From Clostridia bacterium (GTDB lineage Bacteria; Bacillota; Clostridia; Christensenellales; Aristaeellaceae): a stretch of 34,203 bases of DNA. The stretch spans positions 1 through 34,203 of the forward strand of contig JAFYVB010000023.1 of assembly GCA_017549335.1 (NCBI GenBank), in the 5' to 3' direction. The position numbers and the translations under genes were made by a program. Below the pieces are notes generated by a model. The model searched no databases and was not told the DNA's origin. It saw nothing but the letters and a program-made list of their open reading frames with translations. Each line of letters opens with the position of its first letter. Position 1 is the first letter of the stretch. Positions 1-9,540 of the stretch are shown here, in pieces.

Positions 1-1
1 C

Positions 2-2750
2 TCCGGCAACTGCAATCCTTCCCGCGTCACATTCTACTGTGCGCCCCTGTCCGAGACCACGACCATCGACGTGATCTATCTGGATGAAAACGGCGCAGAA
101 CTCACCCGCACTGCCACCACCGTGTCCACCGGCGACAACTACATTACCCCCGGCGAAGCCCCTGCGGGCTACTCCCTCGTATCCTCCGAGGCTGTGTATG
201 TGTCCGTGGATGCCTACGGCAACTGCAACCCCGGCAGCGTGACTTTCTACTGCGCTCCGTTGTCCGTGACCACTTCCATCGACGTGATCTATCTGGATGA
301 AAACGGCGCGGAACTTTCCCGCACCGCCGCTTCCGTGTCCACCGGCGACAACTACATCACCCCCGGTGAAGCGCCCGCGGGCTACTCCCTCGTTTCCTCC
401 GAGGCTGTGTATGTGTCCGTGGATGCCTACGGCAACTGCAATCCTTCCTTTGTTGCTTTCTACTGCGCGCCCCTGTCCGTGACCACTTCCGTCGACGTGA
501 TCTATCTGGATGAAAGCGGCGCGGAACTCACCCGCACCGCCGCTTCCGTCACCACCGGCGACAACTACATTACCCCCGGTGAAGCCCCTGCGGGCTACTC
601 CCTCGTTTCCGCTGAGCCTGTGTACGTATCCGTGGATGCCTACGGCACCTGTAGCCCCGCTTTCGTCACGTTCACCTGTGAAAAGCTCTTTGTCACCGTC
701 AGCATTGACGTGATTTATGTTGACGAAAACGGCGCGGAGCTTTACCGCACCGCCGCCAGCGTATCCACCGGCGATAACACCATCACCCCCGATTACACGC
801 CCGAGGGCTATATCGTTTCCGCCGATCCCGTGTCCGTCACCGTGGATGGGTACGGCAACTGCACGCCCGCGGCGGTGACCATCCCCTGTGAACGCATCAT
901 TGTGACCACGAACATTGACGTGGTTTACGTGGATCACGGCACCGGCGCGGAGCTTTCCCGCACCGCCGCTTCCGTCACCACCGGCGACAACTACATTACC
1001 CCCGGTGAAGCGCCCGAGGGCTATCGCTTCATTTCTTCCGATCCCGTGTATGTTCTGGTGGATCATGAGGGCTTCTGCGCTCCCGCTTCCGTCACCTTCT
1101 ACTGCACGCCGCTGACTGCATCCACCAACGTTCCCGTTGTGTATCTCCTGCAGGACAGTGATGCCGAGCTGCATCGCTCCTCCGTCACTGTGTACACCGG
1201 CGATAACTATGTATCTCCCGTTGAAGTGCCGGCGGGCTATCAGGCGGTGAGCACCGAATCGGTACACGTTGCCGTGGACGGCTACGGCGCCTGCACCCCC
1301 GATACCGTTGTCTTCTACTGCATCCCCGCCTCTGTGACCACGCAGATCGACGTGATCTATCTGGATGAAAACGGCGCAGAGCTTGCCCGTACCGAGGCTT
1401 CCGTCACCACGGGCGATAACTACATTACCCCCGATACCGCGCCCGAGGGCTACAGCCTTGCTGCCTCGAAGCCTGTGTATGTCCGCGTGGACGGCTACGG
1501 CCAATGCGAGCCCGCGCAGGTGATTTTCTCCTGCGTGCCCGCCCATGTTACGGTGAGCATCCCCGTTTACTATTTCGACGCCGAGGGCGCGCTGATCGCC
1601 GAAAGCGCTCATTCCGTAGCCACCGGCGCAAACAGCGTGCAGGCCGACCTGACGCTGGTGCCCGGCTACCTGCTCATCAGCGAAAACCCCGTGGCTGTCA
1701 CCGTGGATCACTTTGGCGCCTGCACGCCGGAGGCCGTTTCCTTCTACTGCGCACTCCCCGCTCCCGAAGAAACGCCCGCCCCCGAAGTGACCGCCGCGCC
1801 TGTAATCGCCTCTGTGATCGTCCGCTACGTCAATACCGCCGATGAAACCATCTACTCCGAGCAGCTCACCGTGCAGCAGGGCAGCAACACCGTTTCTCCC
1901 AAGGAAGATATCCTGCCCGACGGCTATACGCTGGAGAATGACATTCCCGTCACCGTCACCGTGGATGCGCTGGGTACCGTTACCCCCTTTGAGGTGGTAT
2001 TCCGCTGCCTTGGCGGCGAACCCGAAGCCACCCCCGCGCCTGTGGAAGTAATCGTCTACTATCTGGATGAAAATGACGCCCCCGTGGCTTCTCCCACCAC
2101 CGTTACCTGCTTCACCGGCATCAACCATGTTTATCCCCAGCCCGTCGATCTGAGGGAAAATTATGTGCTGACCGGCGATGAAAAGCAGTTCGTGGTGGTG
2201 GATGAAACAGGCGCCATGCCCGCCTCCGTGGTTTTCCGCTATGCCTATCAGCCGCCCGTCACGCCCACGCCCACTGCGGTGCCCGCGCCCAAGATCGCGC
2301 TGGTGCCCGTATACTACAAGCTGACCAACGGCGAAATCTTCTATACCGACAACACCTACACCTGCACCGAGGGCGAGAACACCGTCACGCCCAACCCGCA
2401 GTACGTGCCCGCGGACTATCTGCCCCAGGGCCCCCAGAGCGTCACCGTATTCGTGGATGAAAACGGCGTCGCCGCTCCCGGTTCCGTCACCTTCACCTAC
2501 GGCGTCCTTGAAGTTACCCGCGACATCGTGGTCTATTACCGCGACAAAAACGGCAACGACGTGGCTTCTCCCCAGATCAAGACCTGCTATGTGGGTCTGA
2601 ACCTGCTGTCCTGCGAGCCCTTTGACCTGCGCGCAGGCTACAAGCTGATCAGCATGGATACCGTGCAGGTGACCATGGACAGCTTCGGCACGCTGATGCT
2701 GGGTGATCAGGTGATCACCGACGGCGTCACCTTCCTGTTTGAAGCGCCGC
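2..2750 (+). repeat. Tandem array of about 213-bp coding repeats
   Basis: Repeat units begin at about 65, 278, 491, 704, 914, 1130, 1346, 1559, 1814, 2048, 2303 and 2525, with a partial unit before base 65. The first three intervals are exactly 213 bp. Units 1-3 and 7 are nearly identical at DNA level over long stretches (for example GACGTGATCTATCTGGATGA), while units 8-12 are divergent. This suggests recent duplication or gene conversion at the N-terminal end, and the copy number is prone to assembly collapse. Confidence 0.9.
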
Positions 2751-4897
2751 CTACCCCCACGCCGCCGCCCACGCCCATCCCTTACAAGGTGCATGCAGCC
2801 AGCGGCTGGTGCTATCCCACCAAGGATACCATCAATTTCCGTTCTTCGCCTTCCACCGCCTCCGGCGGCAACGTGCTGCGTACCGTTACCAGAAAGGATC
2901 TGGGACGCATCGACGGCTATGTGATCAACGACGCCAACGAGCGCTGGTATATGGTGACTATCGGCAAACAGACAGGCTTCCTGAAGGACACCGTTGTCCG
3001 CATCCTCACCCAGGAAGAGATCAACGCGCTGTTCGGCTATACCCCCACGCCCGCGCCCACGCCCATCCCCGACGGCGCCGTCATCGACCGCTGGGGTTAC
3101 GTCAACACTGCCAGCGTCAACTTCCGTGACAGCATCGGCGGCGAAAGACTGTATCTGCTCAAAAAGGATTCCTACGTTTTCGTATACCAGTCCGAAACCG
3201 TGAAGGGGGAAACCTGGTATCACGCCCGCTACGGCAACAGCAAGGGCTATGAAGACGGCGCCATCATGGCTAAGTACGTCACCTTGCTCTCTCCCGCCGA
3301 ATCCCTCAAATATCAGCAGTCGCTGCCCACTCCCATGCCCGTGCGCACGCCCGAGCCCACGCCCACCGTGCCGCCCACGGCTACGCCGATCCCCGCAACC
3401 CCCGCGCCCACTGTCGCTCCCTCCCCCGTTGTCACCGCGACCGCTGTTCCCTCCCCTGTAATCACCGCAACACCCGCGCCCTACACCGGCTATGCGCTGA
3501 CCCTGCGCGCCGTTGATCTGCGCACCGGCGTCAAGCCCGAGGATACCACCCTTTCCACGCTTCCGGCGCATACGCTGGTATATCTGTGGGGGCAGGCCTA
3601 CATCGACGGCGTTTGCTGGCACAGCGCCGAAGCGCTGCAGCTGGGCATCAGCGGATATCTGCCCGACAGCGTGCTCCAGCGCATCTCCGCCGAGGACGCC
3701 GCGCCCTATCTGAGCGCGCTGCAGCCGCAGGCCACGCCTACGCCCGAGCCCACCAGACAGCCCGATCCCTTCTCCGGCTACGCCGTTACCAACGGCAATA
3801 ACGTGCTGCTGCGTGCATACGCCAATACCAGCGCAGAGATCATCAAGGTGCTTCCTGCCAATGAAGTGGTATGGGTGCTTGCCCAGGAATACACCGCAGG
3901 GGAAATGTGGCAGGTCGTCCGCTACGGTCAGATCTACGGCTATATCCGCGGCGACCAGCTGCGCATGATGTCCTATGAGGACTCCATCATGTACGAAGAA
4001 TCCCTGCGCACGGCCACGCCCGCGCCCGCGCCCACGCCTACCGTAGCGCCCCTCACCCAGGAAAGCCTCTCCAGCTACGGCTACGTAACCACCAACAACG
4101 TACGTCTCCGCAGCGGCGCAGGCACCGAGACCGAATACATCCGCATGATGAACCGCTATGCTTTTGCTCTGGTGCTGGGCACCGAGGAAGTGAACGGCAA
4201 AACCTGGTATCACATCAATCAGGCAGGCGCCGAAGGCTACGTCATGGGCGATTACTTCAAGGTACTGTCTCTGGGCGAGCTGCAGCACTTCCTCACCAGT
4301 GATGAATACCTCCAGTCCCAGGATACGCCCTCCGGCAGCGGCAGCGGTACGCTGACCTCTCCCGAGGATTTCAACCAGAACATCTGGCAGAATCCCGCCA
4401 CAGGCGACGTACCCACCTTTAATCCTTCCGTCTTCTGGACGCCGGTACCCACAGCTACCGTGAACGTGGAAGCCATCACAACGCCTTCGCCCACACCCAC
4501 CGTTTCCGTGCTGCCCACCACCAACTTTGAGCCCTATGAAACGCCTGTTCCCAATGCCAAGGGCGGTTCGGGCAACGGCATACTGTGGCTGGGGCTGGCA
4601 GCAGCCGGCATCGTAACGGCCGGCGGCGTGTACGCCTATTCCATCCACCGTCAGAATCAGCGCCGTGCCGCCCAGCGCGCCGCACAGCGCAGAGCTGCGC
4701 AGCAGCAGGCAGCCCACAACGCCGCCTATCAGCGTCCGCAGACGCAGTATCCCCCGCAGGCACAGCAGACGCAGCAATACCGCTCCGCCTTCACCCCGCC
4801 TGCACCCAGAACGCCCGCCGCTCCGCCCAGCGCCGCCAATCCCGAGGGTGACTCCTCGCCCGTGCGCCGCCGCCGCAGCGACAGACATCAGGGATAA
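2..4897 (+). CDS. Giant repeat-containing surface protein with five SH3 domains (5' end outside window)
   Basis: The frame is already open at base 2, so the start lies upstream; 1631 residues are visible. The N-terminal half is an array of about 71-residue MucBP-like beta repeats, each opening with a DVIYLDENGAEL-type strand and ending with a C-X8-C pair (for example NC...VTFYC). Later repeats (from about 1814) diverge and lose the Cys pair. Pro/Thr-rich linkers then separate five bacterial SH3 (SH3b) domains at about 2790-3020, 3090-3290, 3480-3700, 3775-3985 and 4075-4280, recognisable by NFRSSPS, VNFRDS and VRLRSGAGTETEY motifs. One membrane helix (about 4578-4646) follows, then an Ala/Gln/Arg-rich tail of about 80 residues. 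There is no LPXTG sorting signal. Inference: a cell-surface adhesin or wall-binding protein anchored by its C-terminal helix. A terminator follows the TAA stop, so this is the last gene of its transcript. Confidence 0.85.
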   Translation, partial: SGNCNPSRVTFYCAPLSETTTIDVIYLDENGAELTRTATTVSTGDNYITPGEAPAGYSLVSSEAVYVSVDAYGNCNPGSVTFYCAPLSVTTSIDVIYLDENGAELSRTAASVSTGDNYITPGEAPAGYSLVSSEAVYVSVDAYGNCNPSFVAFYCAPLSVTTSVDVIYLDESGAELTRTAASVTTGDNYITPGEAPAGYSLVSAEPVYVSVDAYGTCSPAFVTFTCEKLFVTVSIDVIYVDENGAELYRTAASVSTGDNTITPDYTPEGYIVSADPVSVTVDGYGNCTPAAVTIPCERIIVTTNIDVVYVDHGTGAELSRTAASVTTGDNYITPGEAPEGYRFISSDPVYVLVDHEGFCAPASVTFYCTPLTASTNVPVVYLLQDSDAELHRSSVTVYTGDNYVSPVEVPAGYQAVSTESVHVAVDGYGACTPDTVVFYCIPASVTTQIDVIYLDENGAELARTEASVTTGDNYITPDTAPEGYSLAASKPVYVRVDGYGQCEPAQVIFSCVPAHVTVSIPVYYFDAEGALIAESAHSVATGANSVQADLTLVPGYLLISENPVAVTVDHFGACTPEAVSFYCALPAPEETPAPEVTAAPVIASVIVRYVNTADETIYSEQLTVQQGSNTVSPKEDILPDGYTLENDIPVTVTVDALGTVTPFEVVFRCLGGEPEATPAPVEVIVYYLDENDAPVASPTTVTCFTGINHVYPQPVDLRENYVLTGDEKQFVVVDETGAMPASVVFRYAYQPPVTPTPTAVPAPKIALVPVYYKLTNGEIFYTDNTYTCTEGENTVTPNPQYVPADYLPQGPQSVTVFVDENGVAAPGSVTFTYGVLEVTRDIVVYYRDKNGNDVASPQIKTCYVGLNLLSCEPFDLRAGYKLISMDTVQVTMDSFGTLMLGDQVITDGVTFLFEAPPTPTPPPTPIPYKVHAASGWCYPTKDTINFRSSPSTASGGNVLRTVTRKDLGRIDGYVINDANERWYMVTIGKQTGFLKDTVVRILTQEEINALFGYTPTPAPTPIPDGAVIDRWGYVNTASVNFRDSIGGERLYLLKKDSYVFVYQSETVKGETWYHARYGNSKGYEDGAIMAKYVTLLSPAESLKYQQSLPTPMPVRTPEPTPTVPPTATPIPATPAPTVAPSPVVTATAVPSPVITATPAPYTGYALTLRAVDLRTGVKPEDTTLSTLPAHTLVYLWGQAYIDGVCWHSAEALQLGISGYLPDSVLQRISAEDAAPYLSALQPQATPTPEPTRQPDPFSGYAVTNGNNVLLRAYANTSAEIIKVLPANEVVWVLAQEYTAGEMWQVVRYGQIYGYIRGDQLRMMSYEDSIMYEESLRTATPAPAPTPTVAPLTQESLSSYGYVTTNNVRLRSGAGTETEYIRMMNRYAFALVLGTEEVNGKTWYHINQAGAEGYVMGDYFKVLSLGELQHFLTSDEYLQSQDTPSGSGSGTLTSPEDFNQNIWQNPATGDVPTFNPSVFWTPVPTATVNVEAITTPSPTPTVSVLPTTNFEPYETPVPNAKGGSGNGILWLGLAAAGIVTAGGVYAYSIHRQNQRRAAQRAAQRRAAQQQAAHNAAYQRPQTQYPPQAQQTQQYRSAFTPPAPRTPAAPPSAANPEGDSSPVRRRRSDRHQG

Positions 4898-4902
4898 AAA
4901 TT

Positions 4903-4936
4903 AAGCCATGGAGAACCTTTCTCCATGGCTTTTTTC
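4903..4936 (+). terminator. Intrinsic terminator of the surface-protein gene
   Basis: A perfect 13-bp stem (4903-4915 with 4919-4931) closes a 3-nt loop and is followed by a run of T. It starts 5 nt after the TAA stop. Confidence 0.9.
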
Positions 4937-4954
4937 TTGAATTTGTGATAGTAT
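4926..4954 (+). promoter_or_regulatory. Possible promoter of the beta-galactosidase gene
   Basis: TGGCTT, a 17-bp spacer and TAGTAT lie 50 nt upstream of the start codon. The -10 is fair and the -35 is weak and overlaps the preceding terminator stem, so this is tentative. Confidence 0.35.
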
Positions 4955-5004
4955 GAACGTATCGATTTTGTTTCAAACTTTCATAACGAAAGGAAGAGTC
5001 CTAT

Positions 5005-8000
5005 ATGCTGCGTTTTCCCTATCATCAGGATGTTCACATTTCCCGCGTGGGCGCCCGTCCGTCCAGAGCTTACTATATTCCCTTTGCCGATCGCGAAAAC
5101 GCCCTGTTCGGCATCCGCACAACGTCCGAACGGCTGAAAATGCTGTCGGGCAAATGGCGCTTCCGTTATTTCTCCTCGCTGCAGGACGTGCCCGAGGATC
5201 TTTTCGACCCTGCGCTGTATATTGACAGGATCGACGTGCCCTCCGTCTGGCAGATGCAGGGATTTGACGCTCATCAGTACACCAACGTGCGTTTCCCCAT
5301 CCCCTTTGATCCGCCTTTTGTGCCCCACGACAATCCCTGCGGGCTGTATCACCGCTCCTTTGAGGTGGAAAAGCAGGAGGGCATGCGCTATCTGGTGAAC
5401 TTCGAAGGCGTGGATTCCTGCTGCTATGTGTATGTGAACGGCTCTTTTGCCGGCTATCATCAGGTATCCCATTGCACGGGCGAATACGATATCACCGATC
5501 TGGTGACCGACGGCGATAACGATCTGACCGTGCTGGTGCTCAAGTGGTGCGACGGCACCTACTTTGAGGATCAGGATAAATTCCGTCAGTCGGGCATTTT
5601 CCGCGACGTGTATCTGCTCACCCGTCCCGAAAGCCGTCTGGAGGATTACTTTGTCCACACCCGTCTCTCTCCCCGGGGCGGCTCGGCGCTGATCACGGTG
5701 GATCTTACCTATGAAGGTTCCTGCGAAACCCAGTGGGAGCTGCTTGACCCTGCGGGCAAGCGCATCACCTCCGGCACGGCTGCGGACAGGATCGAATGCA
5801 CCGTGAAAAAGCCCCAGCTGTGGAACGCCGAATCCCCCGCGCTGTATCAGCTGATTCTGCATTGCAACGGCGAATACATCGTCGAGCCTGTGGGCATCCG
5901 TCAGATCACCGTGAAAAAAGGCGTGATCCTGCTCAACGGCAAGCCCATCAAGTTCCGCGGCGTCAACCGCCACGATTCCGATCCGTTCGTGGGCGCCGCC
6001 GTGGATGAAGCGCACATGCTCCGTGATCTGATCCTGATGAAGCAGCACAATATCAACGCCATTCGCACCAGTCATTACCCCAATTCGCCGCTGTTCACCC
6101 GCCTGTGCGACCAATACGGCTTTTACGTCATTGACGAAGCCGACGTGGAATGCCACGGCGTGGTATATGCAGGCGGCCCCAACCGCTCTTCCCCCGACAA
6201 GGACAAATGCTACAATCTGCTGGCCAACGATCCCGCCTTTGCCGCGCCCATTCTTGACCGCGTGCAGCTGATGGTACAGCGCGATAAAAACAGGCCCTGC
6301 GTGCTCATGTGGTCCATGGGCAACGAAGCTGGCTACGGCGTGAACTTCCTTGCGCCCCTGCGCTGGTGCAAGGAAACCGATCCTGACCGCCTCACCCACT
6401 ACGAGCGGGCCTCCTTCCCGCCCGAGGGCATGGATTTCCCTGAGGATCTGGATACTTACAGCCGCATGTACCCCTCCATTGAAACCATTGACCGCTATTT
6501 CCGTCAGATAAAGAACGGACGGGTGGAAAAAGAAGTCCCCGGCCGCAGCGATTATGCCGCCTCCCACGTGATGCGCAAGCCCTACGTGCTGTGCGAGTAC
6601 ATCCACGCCATGGGCAACGGCCCGGGAGACGCCGAGGATTACTTCCGGTGCATCGAACGTCACCCCGGCTTTGCGGGCGGCTTCGTGTGGGAGTGGTGCG
6701 ATCATGCCGTTTATGCCGGCTGCGCCAAAAACGGAAAGAAGAAATTCCTCTACGGCGGCGATCACGGTGAGCTTTTGCACGACGGCAATTTCTGTATGGA
6801 CGGTCTGGTGTCCCCCGACCGCAAGCCCCACACCGGCCTGCTGGAATATAAAAACGTCTGCCGCCCTGTGCGCGTAACGCCCGTGGATTTGGAAAAGGGC
6901 ATTTTCACCGTGCATAACTACTACGATTTCACCTGCCTGAACCACCGTGTTCAGCTGGCGTACACCGTAAAGCAAAACGGCGAGGCCGTCTATACCGCCT
7001 TTGTGCCCGCAGAGCAGCTTGCCATTCCTCCCCACGAAGAGGGCACGGTAACGCTCTCCTATCCCGAGGGGCTTACGGGACCCTTCGCCGTCTTCTTTGA
7101 AGCGCTGCTTGCCTGCGATACGCCGCTGGTGCCCGCCGGTCATGTGCTGGGCTACGAGCAGCACGGTCTGCAGTCCTGCCCCGCGCAGCTTCTACCCGCT
7201 GATGAATCCTTGGTCAGCTATGACGAAAGCGTACGCTTCATCACGGTATCGGGCGATCATTTCCGCTACGTCTTTGATAAAAACACCTTCGCACTGACCA
7301 TGGCGGTATATAACAACGTGCCCCTTCTCACAAAGCCCGTACAGCTGAACATCTGGCGCGCCCCCATGGACAACGACCGCAACATCCGCAAGGAATGGGA
7401 GGCCTTCCTGTATCACGAAGCCGCCGCACGCACCTACGGCACAAAAATCACGGTGGATAACAACTGCGTAACGCTGGAAGCCATCGTATCCATGACTGCG
7501 CCCTATCTGCCGCCCATCATCACAGGACGGGCGCAGTGGGTGATCGACGGCACGGGCGATATCACCTTCTCCTGCCGCATGGAGAAAAATCCCGACGCCC
7601 CCGCGCTGCCCAGGCTGGGTCTGCGCCTGTTCCTGCCCCGCAAGTTCGATCACGTCAGCTATTTCGGCTACGGCCCCTACGAAAGCTACATCGACAAGCA
7701 TCAGGCCTCCGTGCAGGACGTATACACCGGCGACGTTGCCCATCAGCACGAAGATTACCTGCGCCCGCAGGAAAACGGCAGTCACTTCGGCTGCCGCTGG
7801 ATGCAGCTTTCCGCCCCCGAGGGCAGCCTGCTCTGCCACGGCGAAAGCTTCTCCTTCTCCGTCAGCCCCTACACGCAGGAAGAGCTCACCCAAAAGGCGC
7901 ACAACTTTGAACTGACCCCCTGCGGCGACACCGTGCTTTGCATCGACGCCCACAACGCCGGCTGCGGCTCCAATAGCTGCGGCCCCCGGCTGGATGAAAA

Positions 8001-8055
8001 ATACCGCGTGCCCGACGTGATCGACTGGGAGATCACCCTGTCGCCGAGGGCGTGA
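5005..8055 (+). CDS. lacZ: GH2 beta-galactosidase
   Basis: A 1016-aa glycoside hydrolase family 2 enzyme, the usual length of LacZ-type beta-galactosidases (E. coli LacZ is 1023 aa), hydrolysing terminal beta-galactosides such as lactose. The order is the sugar-binding jelly roll (residues about 40-210, with NPCGLYHR and a DQDKFRQSGIFRDVYL motif), immunoglobulin-like domain, TIM barrel, second Ig-like domain and the C-terminal beta-galactosidase small-chain domain. The acid/base Glu is E441 in MWSMGNEAGYG; the nucleophile is E531 in VLCEYIHAMGNG. No signal peptide is visible, so it should be cytoplasmic. An AAGGAAGAG ribosome binding site precedes ATG. No transporter or regulator is adjacent; the gene sits alone between two terminators. 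Confidence 0.95.
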   Translation: MLRFPYHQDVHISRVGARPSRAYYIPFADRENALFGIRTTSERLKMLSGKWRFRYFSSLQDVPEDLFDPALYIDRIDVPSVWQMQGFDAHQYTNVRFPIPFDPPFVPHDNPCGLYHRSFEVEKQEGMRYLVNFEGVDSCCYVYVNGSFAGYHQVSHCTGEYDITDLVTDGDNDLTVLVLKWCDGTYFEDQDKFRQSGIFRDVYLLTRPESRLEDYFVHTRLSPRGGSALITVDLTYEGSCETQWELLDPAGKRITSGTAADRIECTVKKPQLWNAESPALYQLILHCNGEYIVEPVGIRQITVKKGVILLNGKPIKFRGVNRHDSDPFVGAAVDEAHMLRDLILMKQHNINAIRTSHYPNSPLFTRLCDQYGFYVIDEADVECHGVVYAGGPNRSSPDKDKCYNLLANDPAFAAPILDRVQLMVQRDKNRPCVLMWSMGNEAGYGVNFLAPLRWCKETDPDRLTHYERASFPPEGMDFPEDLDTYSRMYPSIETIDRYFRQIKNGRVEKEVPGRSDYAASHVMRKPYVLCEYIHAMGNGPGDAEDYFRCIERHPGFAGGFVWEWCDHAVYAGCAKNGKKKFLYGGDHGELLHDGNFCMDGLVSPDRKPHTGLLEYKNVCRPVRVTPVDLEKGIFTVHNYYDFTCLNHRVQLAYTVKQNGEAVYTAFVPAEQLAIPPHEEGTVTLSYPEGLTGPFAVFFEALLACDTPLVPAGHVLGYEQHGLQSCPAQLLPADESLVSYDESVRFITVSGDHFRYVFDKNTFALTMAVYNNVPLLTKPVQLNIWRAPMDNDRNIRKEWEAFLYHEAAARTYGTKITVDNNCVTLEAIVSMTAPYLPPIITGRAQWVIDGTGDITFSCRMEKNPDAPALPRLGLRLFLPRKFDHVSYFGYGPYESYIDKHQASVQDVYTGDVAHQHEDYLRPQENGSHFGCRWMQLSAPEGSLLCHGESFSFSVSPYTQEELTQKAHNFELTPCGDTVLCIDAHNAGCGSNSCGPRLDEKYRVPDVIDWEITLSPRA

Positions 8056-8110
8056 CGCATACATTTCGGGACCAAAAGGTCGCAGCAAACACTTAATGAA
8101 CGATGATAAC

Positions 8111-8161
8111 AAAAATGCCGTGCTCCTGAGGATACTGACATCCTCAGGCACGGCCATTTTT
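8111..8161. terminator. Bidirectional terminator between lacZ and the 65-aa gene
   Basis: A long hairpin (CCTGAGGAT/ATCCTCAGG extended by CCGTGC/GCACGG with a bulge) is flanked by A5 on the left and T5 on the right. It can therefore terminate both convergent transcripts. Confidence 0.8.
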
Positions 8162-8177
8162 AGAATCTGCTCTCTTA

Positions 8178-8375
8178 TTATGATCTCGTGATTAGCTTGA
8201 GCGCGATTTTGCCCACACTTTTTCCAAGGGTTTTTAGATTTTTCTTATTCTTAACAACAATAGCAATGGCAGCAGCCAAGCCTAGTCCACCCTTCAGCGC
8301 CTTTGCGCCTTGTTCCATCCCTTTGTCAGCATTACTATTGACAGTTTGCTTCTTGAACCGTTTTTCCTTATTCAT
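8178..8375 (-). CDS. Small basic membrane peptide of unknown function (65 aa)
   Basis: No family is recognised. The 65-aa product has a charged, Lys-rich N-terminus (MNKEKRFKKQ), then a Gly/Ala-rich hydrophobic segment (GGLGLAAAIAIVV, residues about 29-41) and a Lys-rich amphipathic C-terminus ending in KLITRS. This is the profile of a small single-pass or membrane-active peptide. The ATG overlaps the stop of the upstream 352-aa gene by 8 bp. It has its own very strong GGAGGTGAT ribosome binding site 7 nt before ATG, so the two genes are translationally coupled and the peptide is probably made in excess. Base composition is less GC-rich than lacZ or htrA. A transfer origin and a toxin- or effector-like role are inference only. 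Confidence 0.7.
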   Translation of the reverse strand: MNKEKRFKKQTVNSNADKGMEQGAKALKGGLGLAAAIAIVVKNKKNLKTLGKSVGKIALKLITRS

Positions 8376-9426
8376 TCTCTATCACCTCCAACAATTCTTC
8401 TCCGCTGACTTCAAGGGCTACATAGTCATAATGTTTTGCTTCTTCCAAACACACAACCCGCTCAGTGGCGATGTATTCAGCAGGAGTAGAATAGAACATA
8501 TCTGCTAATTCCTTATGTTGGTAGCGAATGGTTGCTACTTTGCTAAAATCAATAGTGCGAATGGTTGCTTCACTCAAACGGAAGGTTTCCTCTGCGGTCT
8601 GCAGATTACCGCACATGACATAGGATGCCGCAAGTAGCTTCGTCGCTTGCAGATACAAATCATAATACTCCTGCATTTCTTGTACAGCTCTTCGTTTTTC
8701 GGCCAAGTAACCGTTATGAGCAACCTCGCGCAGAAAGCGAATGGGAGCGGCCTTAGGTAATGGATCAAATTCATGGGCACGACGCTCCAGTGCCTTTTCA
8801 ATTTGTGCCTGTGCGACGAGAAGGTTTTGTCTGCTGGAATCAATTTGACGACTGCGATCGTCCCCTTCAGGCATGGACATTGCTAGAATCAACCCGGTCT
8901 TTCCTGCTTCAAGAAGTCCAATGCGGTCATCCATCTGTCCATGTTCAATACGCTCTACAGCTCTATAGGTACGCTCCAATAGCTCGGTTAGCTGTGCCAC
9001 TTGCTGCTGCATGAGCATATTGTAGTGTCCATTTGCAAGCTGCTGAACTGGGTTTCCTTGAACAATTGCTTGCTCCGCAATCGGAAGTGGTGTAATTACC
9101 TGCTGTTTTCCGTTTTCAGCGATTTTCATCAAGCTGGGCCACATCTTGCCTGTCTTCATGTTCTCCATGATAAACATTTCGCCAGATTCATAAGCTGCTT
9201 GGAATTCAGCAGGAATTTGAACGACATACTGGGTTCCGGCCTTAATCTCATCAAGGATTTCGCCCATATTCACACATTGCACGATCTGGCCCAAAAGTGC
9301 ATGAAAATCGAAGTGCTGGCTATCCTGCGTAATGTAAAGACACTTTCCTTCTGCAGGAACGGGTATTGAATCCTGTTCGATTTCAACAGGCATATTATTG
9401 CCTTCAACGGGGATCATGTTAGGCAT
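8368..9426 (-). CDS. Conserved-looking hypothetical helical protein (352 aa)
   Basis: No domain is named with confidence. Residues 1-130 look like a mixed alpha/beta domain (CLYITQDSQHFDF, QYVVQIPAEFQAAYESG, MENMKTGKMWPSLMKI). A Gln-rich helical stretch with coiled-coil character follows (about 130-170), then a long all-helical region with TPR-like spacing (LYLQATKLLAASYVMCGNLQTA, near residues 255-280). No signal peptide or membrane segment is seen, so it is probably cytosolic. GGAGG lies 8 nt before ATG. It is the first gene of a two-gene operon with the membrane peptide downstream, read from a strong promoter at 9541-9569. Composition is AT-shifted relative to its neighbours. Possible roles include a partner or sensor for the small membrane peptide; this is inference. 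Confidence 0.8.
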   Translation of the reverse strand: MPNMIPVEGNNMPVEIEQDSIPVPAEGKCLYITQDSQHFDFHALLGQIVQCVNMGEILDEIKAGTQYVVQIPAEFQAAYESGEMFIMENMKTGKMWPSLMKIAENGKQQVITPLPIAEQAIVQGNPVQQLANGHYNMLMQQQVAQLTELLERTYRAVERIEHGQMDDRIGLLEAGKTGLILAMSMPEGDDRSRQIDSSRQNLLVAQAQIEKALERRAHEFDPLPKAAPIRFLREVAHNGYLAEKRRAVQEMQEYYDLYLQATKLLAASYVMCGNLQTAEETFRLSEATIRTIDFSKVATIRYQHKELADMFYSTPAEYIATERVVCLEEAKHYDYVALEVSGEELLEVIENE

Positions 9427-9540
9427 AGAATACCTCCATCGGTTTTATTGGTCATAGCATACCTTGTTTTTTCGCGAACAGGGCGTACCCATCAGATAGT
9501 ATCAAATGACGTCCTAACTTAATAACTGCAGACTACATTA

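Noticed and set aside
2-2750. Repeat array considered as CRISPR-like or non-coding repeat
   Set aside because: Units are 213 bp, in frame and encode a repeated protein domain without spacers.
4981-7164. 727-aa minus-strand frame opposite lacZ
   Set aside because: It is a shadow of GC-rich codon usage; lacZ carries all the family motifs and the shadow shows none.
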